Origin: Gammaproteobacteria bacterium
GTDB lineage: Bacteria > Pseudomonadota > Gammaproteobacteria > Eutrophobiales > Eutrophobiaceae
NCBI GenBank assembly: GCA_947480335.1
Contig: CANKCB010000001.1
Coordinates: 246,669 to 310,668 of the forward strand
Reading direction: 5' to 3'
DNA length: 64,000 nucleotides
Shown: positions 53,060-62,398 of the stretch, piece after piece
How the letters are laid out: each line of letters begins with the position of its first letter
Numbering within the stretch: position 1 is the first letter of the stretch
Translations under genes and position numbers: made by a program
The notes under the pieces: model-generated
Databases searched by the model: none
The model's input: only the letters and a program-made list of their open reading frames with translations
Told to the model about the DNA's origin: nothing

Positions 53060-53325
53060 AGAGTATCTGCTGGAGTGACTGTATGAGCAGATTAGCAAAA
53101 TAGCCTCTGGTTACACAAACAAATTAACTGATTCGTGTTTCCGTGTTGTCTTATGACGGCAAGTTTATTTCCCCAACAATCACGTAAGCGTCTGGTGAGT
53201 TAACTGGCAGTGGAAGTTTGTTTAATAATAAATGCACAAGATAGTGGCGAAAGTTATTGCTTAATTCTGAAATGTTTCTATATGATGGTTCCATTCTTGT
53301 TCTATATATCGGGGGGTATAAAGAA

Positions 53326-55953
53326 ATGAGTAAACACAATTCCTATGTGGCATCCATATTTGGTTCCCTTTCAGTTGTCCTGCCTTTAGTCATTCCTTTC
53401 AACGTTCATGCACAGGCCGTGCTTGAGGAAGTAATCGTTACTGCGCAGCGCAGGGAGCAGTCACTGCAGGAAGTACCCATTTCCATCGAGACATTCAGCG
53501 GTGTGGAAATCAGTCGTCAGGGTTATCGGGACATGCAGGAGTTGTCTATCTATTCGCCAACGGTGACAGTGGAACCTGACATTCTACGTAACAGTATTAC
53601 CATACGTGGTCTGGGTGCTGCGAGTGCAGATGCGCTGACCATAGAACAGTCCAGCCCAACCTTTGTGGATGGTATACATTACGGTCGTACTTCCCAGATC
53701 AAACTGGCGTTCCTTGATGTGCAGTCGGTTGAAGTGCTGAAAGGACCTCAGCCAGTTTATTTCGGCCAGAATGCGATTGCTGGTGCATTCAACCTGACGA
53801 CACGCAAGCCGACTGCGGAATGGGAAGCCAATCTGAATGCTGAAGCCAGCAATTTTAATTCACAAAAAGTGGAGTTTGGCGCCGGCGGCCCGATAAACGA
53901 TACCTGGGGTATTCGTGTTGCTGGTACGTTTGAGCGATCGGATGGTTACCTGCAGGATGTTGTGACAGATGAGAAATTTCCGTCATTCAAGAATTATGGC
54001 GGCCGTGTGATCCTGCAATGGGCGCCAACAGAGAACTTCAAGGCAACCTGGAAACTGGAATCTTCTGACCAGAAAAAAGGTGCTGAAGGTAAACATGTTT
54101 GTGTCGTTGACAATCCGCCGGTACTTTCGAATGCACTGACCGCATTGCACGAACCACAATATGTCTTGCTGGATCGGCCCTACGGTGTGGGTTGGGATGT
54201 AAAGCACAAGGCGCTTGGTGCCTGTTACGAAAGTAATGATGGTATTCTGGTATCCGGTGCCTTGCCAGTACCCAGAAATGCATTCCCCAACCAGATTGCT
54301 GAAGCAGGCAATACCATATTGCTTAATATAAATAGTCTGGAAGGCCTGATACCGCGCATTTCCAGTGCTGATGGATTCAGACAGGACAATCCGCAATACA
54401 GTTTTGTCCCGCATGAGGATATCAGCCCGTGGAATACCTACCTGAATCTGGCCTATACACTCGACGGCGGTATGTTTGATGGTGTTGAACTGACATCACT
54501 TACTGGCTATGACTATTATCTGCGCGAATACATGCGCGATAATCGTGGGACACCATTTTATGCGAACTTCCAGAACCGTCAGGAAGACCAGTGGTCATTC
54601 AGTCAGGAATTTCGTGCTACATCCCCCACCGGTGGAACCATAGAGTGGATGGTCGGCGCTTATTATCAGGATGTTGATTACGACTTCTTTTCAGATAGTA
54701 TCCGACCAAACAACCGTACCGGACGTCGATATAATGAAGGTTACGAAGATGCCAGATGGAAGAGTGTGTTTGGTAACATCACCTATAACTTCATGGACAA
54801 CAAGGCATCAGTTGACGTAGGCGCTCGTTATAGCAACTCGTCCAAATCCACTTTTGTGGAAGGCTGGGGTGCGCAATGGATGATGTTTGATGGTTTTGTG
54901 TTTACCTGGAACCAGAGAAGCGGTCCGGATAGTACACCTGGTCCAGGCACACGGTTTGCCCTGTATAACGGTACCAGCCCGATCGGTATGACCAAACTGA
55001 CGAAATTTGTCTGTACCAATCCAGCTCAAGGTAATACTACAACTTGTCCAATCCCCGGACCCTATATTGGTGAGGCCGATCAAACTGAACTGAACCCGCA
55101 GATCGTATTGCGATATCGCCCAAGCGATACGATGTCAATGTATGCAAAATATGCCGAATCATTCAAAGCGGCTGGGTTTAATACTGGACAGGCGACATTG
55201 CCTAATACTATTGATGAATACAGTTTTGGTCCCGAGTATGGCACCAACTATGAAGTCGGTATCAAGGGCGAACTGTTCGACAGTCGGGCACGCTATACGA
55301 TCTCGCTGTTCAGTAACAAGATTAAAGACTTGCAGCTGGCTGCAGCCACGCCGAGTACCGACAATAACCTGCTGGATTTCCAGAATGCCGGAGCGCAGCG
55401 GGTACGGGGTACTGAAATCAGTTTTGATTGGATACCCACCGATCGGCTGACATTGAACCTGTCAGCAGCGATTATGGACGGAGTCATGCTTGACTACCAG
55501 GGAGCTACTTGTACCGAAGCCGAGTTTGCCAATCCTGCGGCTTCAGGTTGTGATACTTCGATCACAAATGGTTCAATCGATCGTTCCGGTACCCAGGCAC
55601 CCAATACGCCGGACTGGAAGATTGTCATGAATGCGGATTATGTCTGGCCCCTGTCCAATGGATATGAGGTCGATCTGAACGCAAAAGGCTTTGTCTCTGA
55701 TGGTTATATCACGGATACCAATGGTTTCAGTCAGGTAACCAAATATAACAAACACGGAGATGTAGGGTTCAGTGCCGGTTTTGGACCGCAGGAAGGCGCC
55801 TGGAAGCTGACGGCATTCGCCCGTAATGTGTTGGAGGCATCACCATCCTACAATGCCGAGTTTGACCTGACACCAGAAGCAATACAGTCTCCAGTGGTAT
55901 ACCGGAGTAGCTACATGTCTTATGGATTGAGTTTCCGCTACAACTATAATTAA
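53326..55953 (+). CDS. TonB-dependent receptor of the catabolic island
   Basis: 875 residues. The signal peptide ends near FNVHAQAVL. TonB box EEVIVTAQRREQSLQEVPIS is followed by the plug (about 60-170, with ISIRGLG-type ITIRGLGAASADAL and EVLKGPQPVYFGQNAIAGAFN) and a large barrel that ends YMSYGLSFRYNYN. This subfamily (FyuA/CirA-like, EVPISI signature) is common in bacteria that scavenge plant and aromatic compounds. ATG 53326 has GGGGGG 9 bases upstream. Its place next to the decarboxylase-like genes and TctABC points to uptake of the island's substrate. Confidence 0.88.
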   Translation: MSKHNSYVASIFGSLSVVLPLVIPFNVHAQAVLEEVIVTAQRREQSLQEVPISIETFSGVEISRQGYRDMQELSIYSPTVTVEPDILRNSITIRGLGAASADALTIEQSSPTFVDGIHYGRTSQIKLAFLDVQSVEVLKGPQPVYFGQNAIAGAFNLTTRKPTAEWEANLNAEASNFNSQKVEFGAGGPINDTWGIRVAGTFERSDGYLQDVVTDEKFPSFKNYGGRVILQWAPTENFKATWKLESSDQKKGAEGKHVCVVDNPPVLSNALTALHEPQYVLLDRPYGVGWDVKHKALGACYESNDGILVSGALPVPRNAFPNQIAEAGNTILLNINSLEGLIPRISSADGFRQDNPQYSFVPHEDISPWNTYLNLAYTLDGGMFDGVELTSLTGYDYYLREYMRDNRGTPFYANFQNRQEDQWSFSQEFRATSPTGGTIEWMVGAYYQDVDYDFFSDSIRPNNRTGRRYNEGYEDARWKSVFGNITYNFMDNKASVDVGARYSNSSKSTFVEGWGAQWMMFDGFVFTWNQRSGPDSTPGPGTRFALYNGTSPIGMTKLTKFVCTNPAQGNTTTCPIPGPYIGEADQTELNPQIVLRYRPSDTMSMYAKYAESFKAAGFNTGQATLPNTIDEYSFGPEYGTNYEVGIKGELFDSRARYTISLFSNKIKDLQLAAATPSTDNNLLDFQNAGAQRVRGTEISFDWIPTDRLTLNLSAAIMDGVMLDYQGATCTEAEFANPAASGCDTSITNGSIDRSGTQAPNTPDWKIVMNADYVWPLSNGYEVDLNAKGFVSDGYITDTNGFSQVTKYNKHGDVGFSAGFGPQEGAWKLTAFARNVLEASPSYNAEFDLTPEAIQSPVVYRSSYMSYGLSFRYNYN

Positions 55954-55971
55954 TAGTCTCCTGTTGTGAAT

Positions 55972-56002
55972 CGGGGTACATGTTGGTACCCCGTTTTTTT
56001 TT
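55972..56002 (+). terminator. Intrinsic terminator after the TonB receptor
   Basis: CGGGGTAC (55972-55979) pairs with GTACCCCG (55986-55993) and is followed by nine T residues. Confidence 0.93.
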
Positions 56003-56169
56003 GTCAATTAACCGTTTCATGCCCGAGGAGACTGACTCTGTAAGTTTGCCCTGCGTGTCACTTGTTGCTATCATCGAATCGAGCCTATCGTATGTTTTCA
56101 GCTGTCGATAGGCTATCAATATACTCATCAGCATCCGCAAGATAGTCAGGACGAGAGGAGGGGAACTCA

Positions 56170-57690
56170 TTGCTAACTGATCTATGGAATGGCGTGCTTA
56201 TTTTTTCGAGCATGAAGGTCCTGCTGGCCATGGCCGCTGCAATACCGTTGGGTCTGGTTTTTGGAACCCTGCCAGGTATTGGTGGACTGGTTGCGTTGGC
56301 AATCGTGTTACCCATGATCTATGGTATGGAGCCTGCTACCGGCCTGGCATTTCTGCTAAGTTGTCATGCCATGATTGCCACCAGTGGTGCGGTACCTGCG
56401 ATATTGCTGGGTATTCCTCCTTCTGTCGGTGCCTCTGCCACTGTCATTGATGGTTATGTGCTCGCACGGCGTGGACGTGCCGGTTATGCCATGGGTGCGG
56501 CATTGGGTTCTTCTGCACTGGGCGGCCTGATAGGCGCGCTGGTATTGATCGTTTTGTTACCTATCATCCAGCCGGTGGTGATGTCATTCGGATCACCTGA
56601 AACCTTTTTTCTGGCCTTGCTGGGCTTAAGTTATCTTTCACTCATGGGTGATGGTTCACCGATGAAAGGTGTGGCGGCAGCCGGTCTGGGTTTATTCATG
56701 GGAACATTTGGTTATCACAGTCTTTCCGGCATTCCCCGTTTTTGGATGGATTACGATTATCTGCTCGATGGCTTCCGGATTATCCCTCTGGCGTTGGGTC
56801 TGTTCGCCATACCTGAAATACTTGAATTAATGTCCGGCAAAAGTATTGCGGTTAAAAACGCCGATGGCTCAAATATTACCATGACGTTCAAGGAAGTATG
56901 GCTGGGAGTGATGGCCAATTTCGTACGTAAAGAAGTATTAATACGTTCATCCTTGATGGGGACATTTATAGGGATGGTTCCTGGAGTGGGTAGTGAAACG
57001 GCACCGTTTATCACTTATGGCACAGCCAAGCAGGCTTCTAAGCGCAAACACCGTTTTGGCAAGGGCTCAATTGAAGGTGTGATTGGTCCCGAAGGTGCGA
57101 ATAATGCCAAGGAAGGTGGTTCACTGGTACCGACATTGGCCTTCGGTGTTCCTGGTAGCAGCGCCATGGTGCTATTGTTGGGTGGATTCCTGATGCTGGG
57201 ATTGCAGCCAGGACCGGAGTTTCTTAAAAACCATATGGACATGGCATACGGACTTGCGATCGTACTCATTGCCGCCAATTTTGTCGGTGCACTGGTACTT
57301 ATCCTGCTTGCCAGGTATCTGGCAAAAATCACCCAGATTCCAGGGCATGTGTTAATGCCAATCTTAATAAGTCTGGTGGTGTTAGGTGCCTATGCCAGTG
57401 AAAGCCATTTTGAAGACGTCATGTTTGTGTTTATATTCGGTATGCTGGGTATCGTCATGAAACGCTTTGGTTTTCCGAGGCCGGCCCTGTTACTAGGATT
57501 CGTGCTGGCACCCTTACTGGAGAATTATCTGGTCATCTCACTGAGTACTTATGGCGCAACATTTTTTATGCGCCCAATTTCACTCGCAATCGTGGCGTTA
57601 ATTCTGGTGGGAGGTTTAATGCCAGTAGTCCGTTATTTCCGCGACCGTAATTCGAACAATCCTGATAATGTTGCAGGTGTACACAAGTGA
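56170..57690 (+). CDS. Tripartite tricarboxylate transporter large membrane subunit TctA
   Basis: 506 residues and about 11-12 helices. TctA signatures are GLVFGTLPGIGGLVALAIVLP, PAILLGIPPSVGASATVIDGY and LTFGVPGSSAMVLLLGG-like (LAFGVPGSSAMVLLLGG). It forms the ion-coupled channel of a TTT importer of carboxylates. The start is TTG 56170, supported by AGGAGGGG 6 bases upstream; no ATG fits. It overlaps tctB by 4 bases. The binding protein is encoded further on (61127) with other genes between. Confidence 0.9.
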   Translation: MLTDLWNGVLIFSSMKVLLAMAAAIPLGLVFGTLPGIGGLVALAIVLPMIYGMEPATGLAFLLSCHAMIATSGAVPAILLGIPPSVGASATVIDGYVLARRGRAGYAMGAALGSSALGGLIGALVLIVLLPIIQPVVMSFGSPETFFLALLGLSYLSLMGDGSPMKGVAAAGLGLFMGTFGYHSLSGIPRFWMDYDYLLDGFRIIPLALGLFAIPEILELMSGKSIAVKNADGSNITMTFKEVWLGVMANFVRKEVLIRSSLMGTFIGMVPGVGSETAPFITYGTAKQASKRKHRFGKGSIEGVIGPEGANNAKEGGSLVPTLAFGVPGSSAMVLLLGGFLMLGLQPGPEFLKNHMDMAYGLAIVLIAANFVGALVLILLARYLAKITQIPGHVLMPILISLVVLGAYASESHFEDVMFVFIFGMLGIVMKRFGFPRPALLLGFVLAPLLENYLVISLSTYGATFFMRPISLAIVALILVGGLMPVVRYFRDRNSNNPDNVAGVHK

Positions 57691-58163
57691 TACTCAAAGG
57701 CAGGTTAGCTAATCTTCTGATGCCCGGGGTATTACTGTTGTTTATAGCCGGCTTTCTACTATTAGGTAAATATCACTGGAATTATCCCAATAGTGTCATT
57801 CTGTTTCCAGCTGTAGTAGGCACTCTGGCAATGATCAGTGCGGTCTGGTTATTTATACGTGCACTGATCGTACCTATTGCAGTGCTTTCGGGAGAGGGTA
57901 GTTCGATTGGTGAAAGTGAAGATCCGCGTTGCAGTTTGTTGAAACGAATGATCTGGGTGGGTAGTGTTTATCCTCTGGGTTATCTTCTAGGACTGGTGCC
58001 AGGATTAATGATATTTACCCTGGGTTATACCAGTTACCACCGTTTGCCCTGGTCACAAAGGTTGATCGCCACTGCAATCGTTTTCGCACTGGTCTACATA
58101 GGGTTTTACAAACTATTGGGTGTTTCCAGTTTACCAATTGCACCTTTATGGATGCGTAATTAA
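57687..58163 (+). CDS. Tripartite tricarboxylate transporter small membrane subunit TctB
   Basis: 158 residues with four hydrophobic segments (about 8-26, 33-57, 90-110, 118-140), as in TctB, which completes the membrane part of TTT importers. TctB is poorly conserved, so the call depends on size, topology and its 4-base overlap with tctA. GTG 57687 start. A gap of 66 bases then leads to the eutA-like gene. Confidence 0.82.
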   Translation: MILKGRLANLLMPGVLLLFIAGFLLLGKYHWNYPNSVILFPAVVGTLAMISAVWLFIRALIVPIAVLSGEGSSIGESEDPRCSLLKRMIWVGSVYPLGYLLGLVPGLMIFTLGYTSYHRLPWSQRLIATAIVFALVYIGFYKLLGVSSLPIAPLWMRN

Positions 58164-58229
58164 TCAATCAAGTATTTCTGCAAGGCACACCTGCAAATTT
58201 ATTTAATACATTCCGAGGAGAAAGGACGG

Positions 58230-59738
58230 ATGCAGTTGCATGATGACTTTGGTCATGATCACACCCATACCAGCGAAGCAGACAGACAGGCTGTAGCCCA
58301 GTCAATCTGGCGTCAGGAGACGGTCGAGTTAAACACAGCTGGAATTGATATAGGTAGTTCCACCTCGCATCTGCTGTTTGCCAAAATCACGCTGCAGCGT
58401 CGGTCTCAGGGCTTGTCCAGCCGGTTTGAAGTGACCCGACGTGAAATTATATTCAGCTCACCCATTATGCACACACCGTTTCTGCAAGATGGAACCATTG
58501 ATGATCGTCGCCTTGAAACGTTTATATCAAACGCCTATCACCAAGCGGGCTTCAAACGCAGTGATATAGACAGTGGTGCTGTCATACTTACCGGCGAAGC
58601 TATAAAGCGGACCAATGCACGCAAGATTGCTGATTTGTTTGCGGAAGAAGCCGGCAAGTTTGTCTGTGCTACCGCCGGACACAAACTTGAATGTACGCTT
58701 GCCGCACATGGATCCGGTGCGGTGGCAATGTCAAAAGCCAATGGTGTGTGTCTACTGCATGTGGATATCGGAGGGGGCACGACCAAACTGGCCCTGGTGG
58801 ATCAGGGAAAAATTCTCGGTGTATGTGCATTTGCTGCCGGTGGACGCTTGCTGGCAAGGGATGAGTTTGGGTTATGGACACGTGTAGATGAGTCCGCCCA
58901 ACTCGTAGCTGATGAGCTGGGTCTTAAAACAGACCCGCAGACCTTAGAGAACCCTGAGGTTCGTCAGCAAATTTCCCGTCGGTTGGCCAATGTGATTGTT
59001 GATTTTATTCGTGGTGGTGCCAGGGATCGTTTGGGTATGGCCTTGCAACTGACCGAGGACCTGCCAAGAACTGTCCAACCAACTGCACTGACCTTTTCCG
59101 GTGGTGTGTCTGAATATCTACTGCATGACGAAGATCAGGATTACGGTGACATTGCACGAATGTTGGCTGATGAGCTGAGAGGTCAGCTGGCAGAAAAGGT
59201 TAATCTGCCTGTGTGGAATCCCGGACATGGAATCCGTGCCACAGTAATCGGCGCGTCCCAGTTTACGGTCCAGGTCAGTGGTAAAACCATTTATCTATCT
59301 GATAGTAAGGTCTTGCCTGTCCATAATGTACCCGTCGTGCATGTGACGCTGGATTTGTCCGGCACAATTGATGCCAGATTGGTGGCCAGTGCAATCCGAG
59401 AGGCAGCACAACGTATGGATCTTCCGCCCACTGCGCAAATGGCCGTTGCCTTTACCTGGGCTGGAGATCCTGAATTTTCACGGTTACAGGCAATTGGTCA
59501 GGGTATCGTTGCAGCGGTAGCACCGGATGCAGTGCGCGAAGGACCCTTATTACTGATGATCGATGGTGATATTGGTAACAGTCTGGGACATTTGTTATGT
59601 CGCGAGCTGGGTTTGCCAGGCAGTTTAATTTCGGTTGACGGGGTGCAATTGCAGGAACTGGATTATGTCGATGTCGGTGAATTGATTGATCCGCCTGGCG
59701 TTGTTCCGGTAGTAATAAAATCATTGTTGTTTTCATGA
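58230..59738 (+). CDS. EutA-like reactivase (ASKHA fold), without eutBC
   Basis: 502 residues. EutA reactivates adenosylcobalamin-dependent ethanolamine ammonia-lyase by exchanging damaged cofactor. The ATPase motifs of the actin/Hsp70 fold are present: TAGIDIGSSTSHLLFAKI (phosphate 1), LHVDIGGGTTKLALVDQG (phosphate 2) and ALTFSGGVSEYLL (adenosine). The His-rich start (HDDFGHDHTHTSEADR) is typical. No EutB/EutC or cobalamin gene lies in the window, so the client is unknown; it may protect another B12 enzyme or have a new role. It is between tctB and a bicupin on the same strand. AGGAGAAAGGA precedes the ATG. Confidence 0.82.
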   Translation: MQLHDDFGHDHTHTSEADRQAVAQSIWRQETVELNTAGIDIGSSTSHLLFAKITLQRRSQGLSSRFEVTRREIIFSSPIMHTPFLQDGTIDDRRLETFISNAYHQAGFKRSDIDSGAVILTGEAIKRTNARKIADLFAEEAGKFVCATAGHKLECTLAAHGSGAVAMSKANGVCLLHVDIGGGTTKLALVDQGKILGVCAFAAGGRLLARDEFGLWTRVDESAQLVADELGLKTDPQTLENPEVRQQISRRLANVIVDFIRGGARDRLGMALQLTEDLPRTVQPTALTFSGGVSEYLLHDEDQDYGDIARMLADELRGQLAEKVNLPVWNPGHGIRATVIGASQFTVQVSGKTIYLSDSKVLPVHNVPVVHVTLDLSGTIDARLVASAIREAAQRMDLPPTAQMAVAFTWAGDPEFSRLQAIGQGIVAAVAPDAVREGPLLLMIDGDIGNSLGHLLCRELGLPGSLISVDGVQLQELDYVDVGELIDPPGVVPVVIKSLLFS

Positions 59739-59927
59739 TGTTGACCTGCCGTCATAGACTTCCTGCCAAAATAATGACGACCGGCTTCAGTAAAACATAG
59801 TGCTCTGACCGGATTCCGTCGTCTGCTACTTGTTGTAACTGGCGGTTGTGGTTTGCTGCGCATATAATTGGGCATAAGGTAAGGTTTCATATCACAGAAT
59901 TTGTAAAAAATAACGAGGAGGGATGCA

Positions 59928-61043
59928 ATGACTGATCAACAGAATCTGCCAAGATACGGCGTTGATTTTTACATGGATTGGGTAAAGAAAGAAGGTCTTC
60001 CTGTAACGGAAGATTATGGTGTGGACTTGTTCAAGGTTCCTCTGGCGGATTGGCCGCGTTATGGATGCAAAGGCGCTGCAGTACATCTGAAAGGACGATG
60101 TGATTTCAGTAATATGTTCCTGTTTGAAATAGCCCCTGGTGCTTCAACCATCCCGCAAAGACATTTGTATGAGGATGTATTTTACGTGCTCGAAGGTCGT
60201 GGCAGCACGCAGGTAGAATTTGCTGATGGCAAGAAACATACATTTGAATGGGCGCCCAAGAGCCTGTTTGCGATTCCGTTAAATGCAAAACACAGACACT
60301 TCAATGCCAGCGGCAAGGATCGGGTGCTGATGGTCAGTACTACGGATATGCCTCTGGTCATGAACACATTTCATAATGAGGCGTTTGTGTTTGAGAATAA
60401 TTTTGATTTTATGGAACGCAGCGGCAAGGAAAAGTATTACTCCGGCGAGGGAGATCTGATTACTGTCCGTCCGGGTAATCATATGTGGGAAACGAACTTT
60501 GTGCCTGATCTGTCCGGTATAGAGTTGAAATCATGGGGTGATCGTGGCGCCGGTGGTACCAATATTATGTTTGTATTGGCAGACGGTACCATGCATGCAC
60601 ATATATCGGAAATGCCCGTAGGCACCTACAAGAAGGGACATCGACATGGTCCTGGCTATCATGTCATGTGTGTAACCGGTCACGGCTATTCCTTGTTATG
60701 GTTTGAAGGTGAACAGGAATTTCTGAGGATAGACTGGCAGCATGGAGTCGTGTTCCCTCCGGCAGACAGACAGTTCCATCAGCACTTCAACACTAGTCAG
60801 AATCCGGCGCGTTATCTGGCGACAGGTGTCGGTGGTTTACGATATCCGTTGACGACAGATAAACGTCGTTCCTTGCTTGGATTGAAACCTGGTGAGAAAG
60901 GCGCTGTCTCTCTCAGCATGAAAGAAGGTGGTGATCAGATGGAATATGAAGATCAGGATCCGCGTATCCATAAAATCTGGCTGGAGGAAATGGCGAAAAA
61001 TCAGGTTATGCCCAAAATGGATAATTTCAAGGTCGCGCAATAA
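59928..61043 (+). CDS. Fused bicupin
   Basis: 371 residues with two cupin domains. The first (about 55-125) has STIPQRHLYEDVFYVLEGRG and NAKHRHFNAS; the second (about 215-300) has KKGHRHGPGYHVMCVTGHG and DRQFHQHFNTSQNPARYL. Both retain metal histidines. The pair of single cupins at 38278-39494 looks like the same protein split in two. Function is unknown; dioxygenase, decarboxylase or binding roles all occur in this class. GAGGAGGG precedes ATG 59928. It is in the operon between eutA-like and tctC. Confidence 0.78.
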   Translation: MTDQQNLPRYGVDFYMDWVKKEGLPVTEDYGVDLFKVPLADWPRYGCKGAAVHLKGRCDFSNMFLFEIAPGASTIPQRHLYEDVFYVLEGRGSTQVEFADGKKHTFEWAPKSLFAIPLNAKHRHFNASGKDRVLMVSTTDMPLVMNTFHNEAFVFENNFDFMERSGKEKYYSGEGDLITVRPGNHMWETNFVPDLSGIELKSWGDRGAGGTNIMFVLADGTMHAHISEMPVGTYKKGHRHGPGYHVMCVTGHGYSLLWFEGEQEFLRIDWQHGVVFPPADRQFHQHFNTSQNPARYLATGVGGLRYPLTTDKRRSLLGLKPGEKGAVSLSMKEGGDQMEYEDQDPRIHKIWLEEMAKNQVMPKMDNFKVAQ

Positions 61044-61126
61044 CATCAAGCAAAATAGCGGAAACTCGATCTGTAGTTGGTACAGTTTCCCGGAGTCTTG
61101 ATATCGCAAGTGAAGGGGGTGACATT

Positions 61127-62254
61127 GTGAAATTTGCAAAAAGCTATACATCGGTATCTGTGTTAATCAGGATTATGCTGACAAGTATGTTGCTGCTTGG
61201 TGTGGGCTGTAGTGATCAGTCAGATACAACAGCATCCACTGATGCAACTGCTGGAAAAGTCTCGGCAGGACCTGATGCCAAATCCTTTTATCAAAAAGAA
61301 GTATTGCACGTAATTGTCGGTTATAACCCGGGTGGTGGTTTTGATGAATATGCACGTATGGTTAGTACCGAGATTGCTGTACGTACCGGTGGTACTGTGG
61401 TGGTGGAAAACCAGCCGGGTGGTGGTGGGTTGCTGGCCCTGAATCGTCTGGTGCAGGAAAAGGGAGACGGAACAAGAATAATGTTACTCGGTGGTGAATC
61501 GGCAGTATTGGCGCAATTAACTGAACGGCCCGGCACCCGGTTTGATATCAATAAACTGAACTGGCTGGGCAGGGTACAGATCGATACACCGATGGTTCTG
61601 TGGAGTATGACCAATCCGGAGAGGACCTTTGCTGAAGTGTTAAAGACGATACAGGAGCAAGGTGCAATCTGGGGCGCGACCGGTTTGACAGATAATATTT
61701 CCGATGCCGAGTCGGCTCTGGCAGAGGCGCTCGGATTAGCTCCGGAGAAATTTGGAATTGTCATGGGCTATGCCGGCAGCAGCGAAGTAGCGCTGGCAGT
61801 AGTTCGCGGAGAGGCAGATGGTATTGTCGTTAGTAACAGTTCTGCGATTAATTATGTGGGTACTGACAATAGCCAAAGCGTGGTACCAATTGCAACCTTG
61901 AGTCGAAAACGGGAAACAACCTTTTTCCCGGATGTGCCAACTATATTTGAAGTGGCTGAGTTGAGTGAAGCAGGGAAGTGGTGGATAGACTTTCGTTCCA
62001 GTATTACTGAAGTAGGTCGTACATTTGTGACTCACGGCGACGTGCCTGCAGATCGCGTTGCCTACCTGCGCCAGATTCTGGCAGCCGTATTGACAGATCA
62101 GAAGTTTATAACGATGGCAACGGAGCAACAACGACCTATAAACTACATGTCAGCCGAAGATCAGGAAAAACTGGTTAAAGGAATTTTTAGTGGTCTTACT
62201 CCTGAGCGCATTCAGGAAATCAAGCATGTGCTCACCGAAAAATATATCCGTTGA
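61127..62254 (+). CDS. TctC/Bug-type solute-binding lipoprotein
   Basis: 375 residues. The lipobox LLLGVGC-SDQ predicts a lipid anchor, unusual among TctC proteins, which are mostly soluble. The family's fold signatures are present: VIVGYNPGGGFDEYARMV, VVVENQPGGGGLLALNRL and a late FFPDVPTIFEVAELS. It should bind a carboxylate and hand it to TctAB. GTG 61127 is preceded by AAGGGGG; it reads MKFAKSYTSVSV. The ligand cannot be told from sequence, but its island points to an aromatic or pyridine carboxylate. Confidence 0.88.
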   Translation: MKFAKSYTSVSVLIRIMLTSMLLLGVGCSDQSDTTASTDATAGKVSAGPDAKSFYQKEVLHVIVGYNPGGGFDEYARMVSTEIAVRTGGTVVVENQPGGGGLLALNRLVQEKGDGTRIMLLGGESAVLAQLTERPGTRFDINKLNWLGRVQIDTPMVLWSMTNPERTFAEVLKTIQEQGAIWGATGLTDNISDAESALAEALGLAPEKFGIVMGYAGSSEVALAVVRGEADGIVVSNSSAINYVGTDNSQSVVPIATLSRKRETTFFPDVPTIFEVAELSEAGKWWIDFRSSITEVGRTFVTHGDVPADRVAYLRQILAAVLTDQKFITMATEQQRPINYMSAEDQEKLVKGIFSGLTPERIQEIKHVLTEKYIR

Positions 62255-62398
62255 TTTTTAGTCTGATTTTTCAGTTTGACCTGATGGTGAGGTAGCTGCA
62301 TAACGCGCCAGTTACTATTGTAATAGACAACGTATCCAGTGCGGGATGCAGCCTGTCTGCCTCCCGCTGACCAATTATTAAGTGCGTGGGGGTGATCT

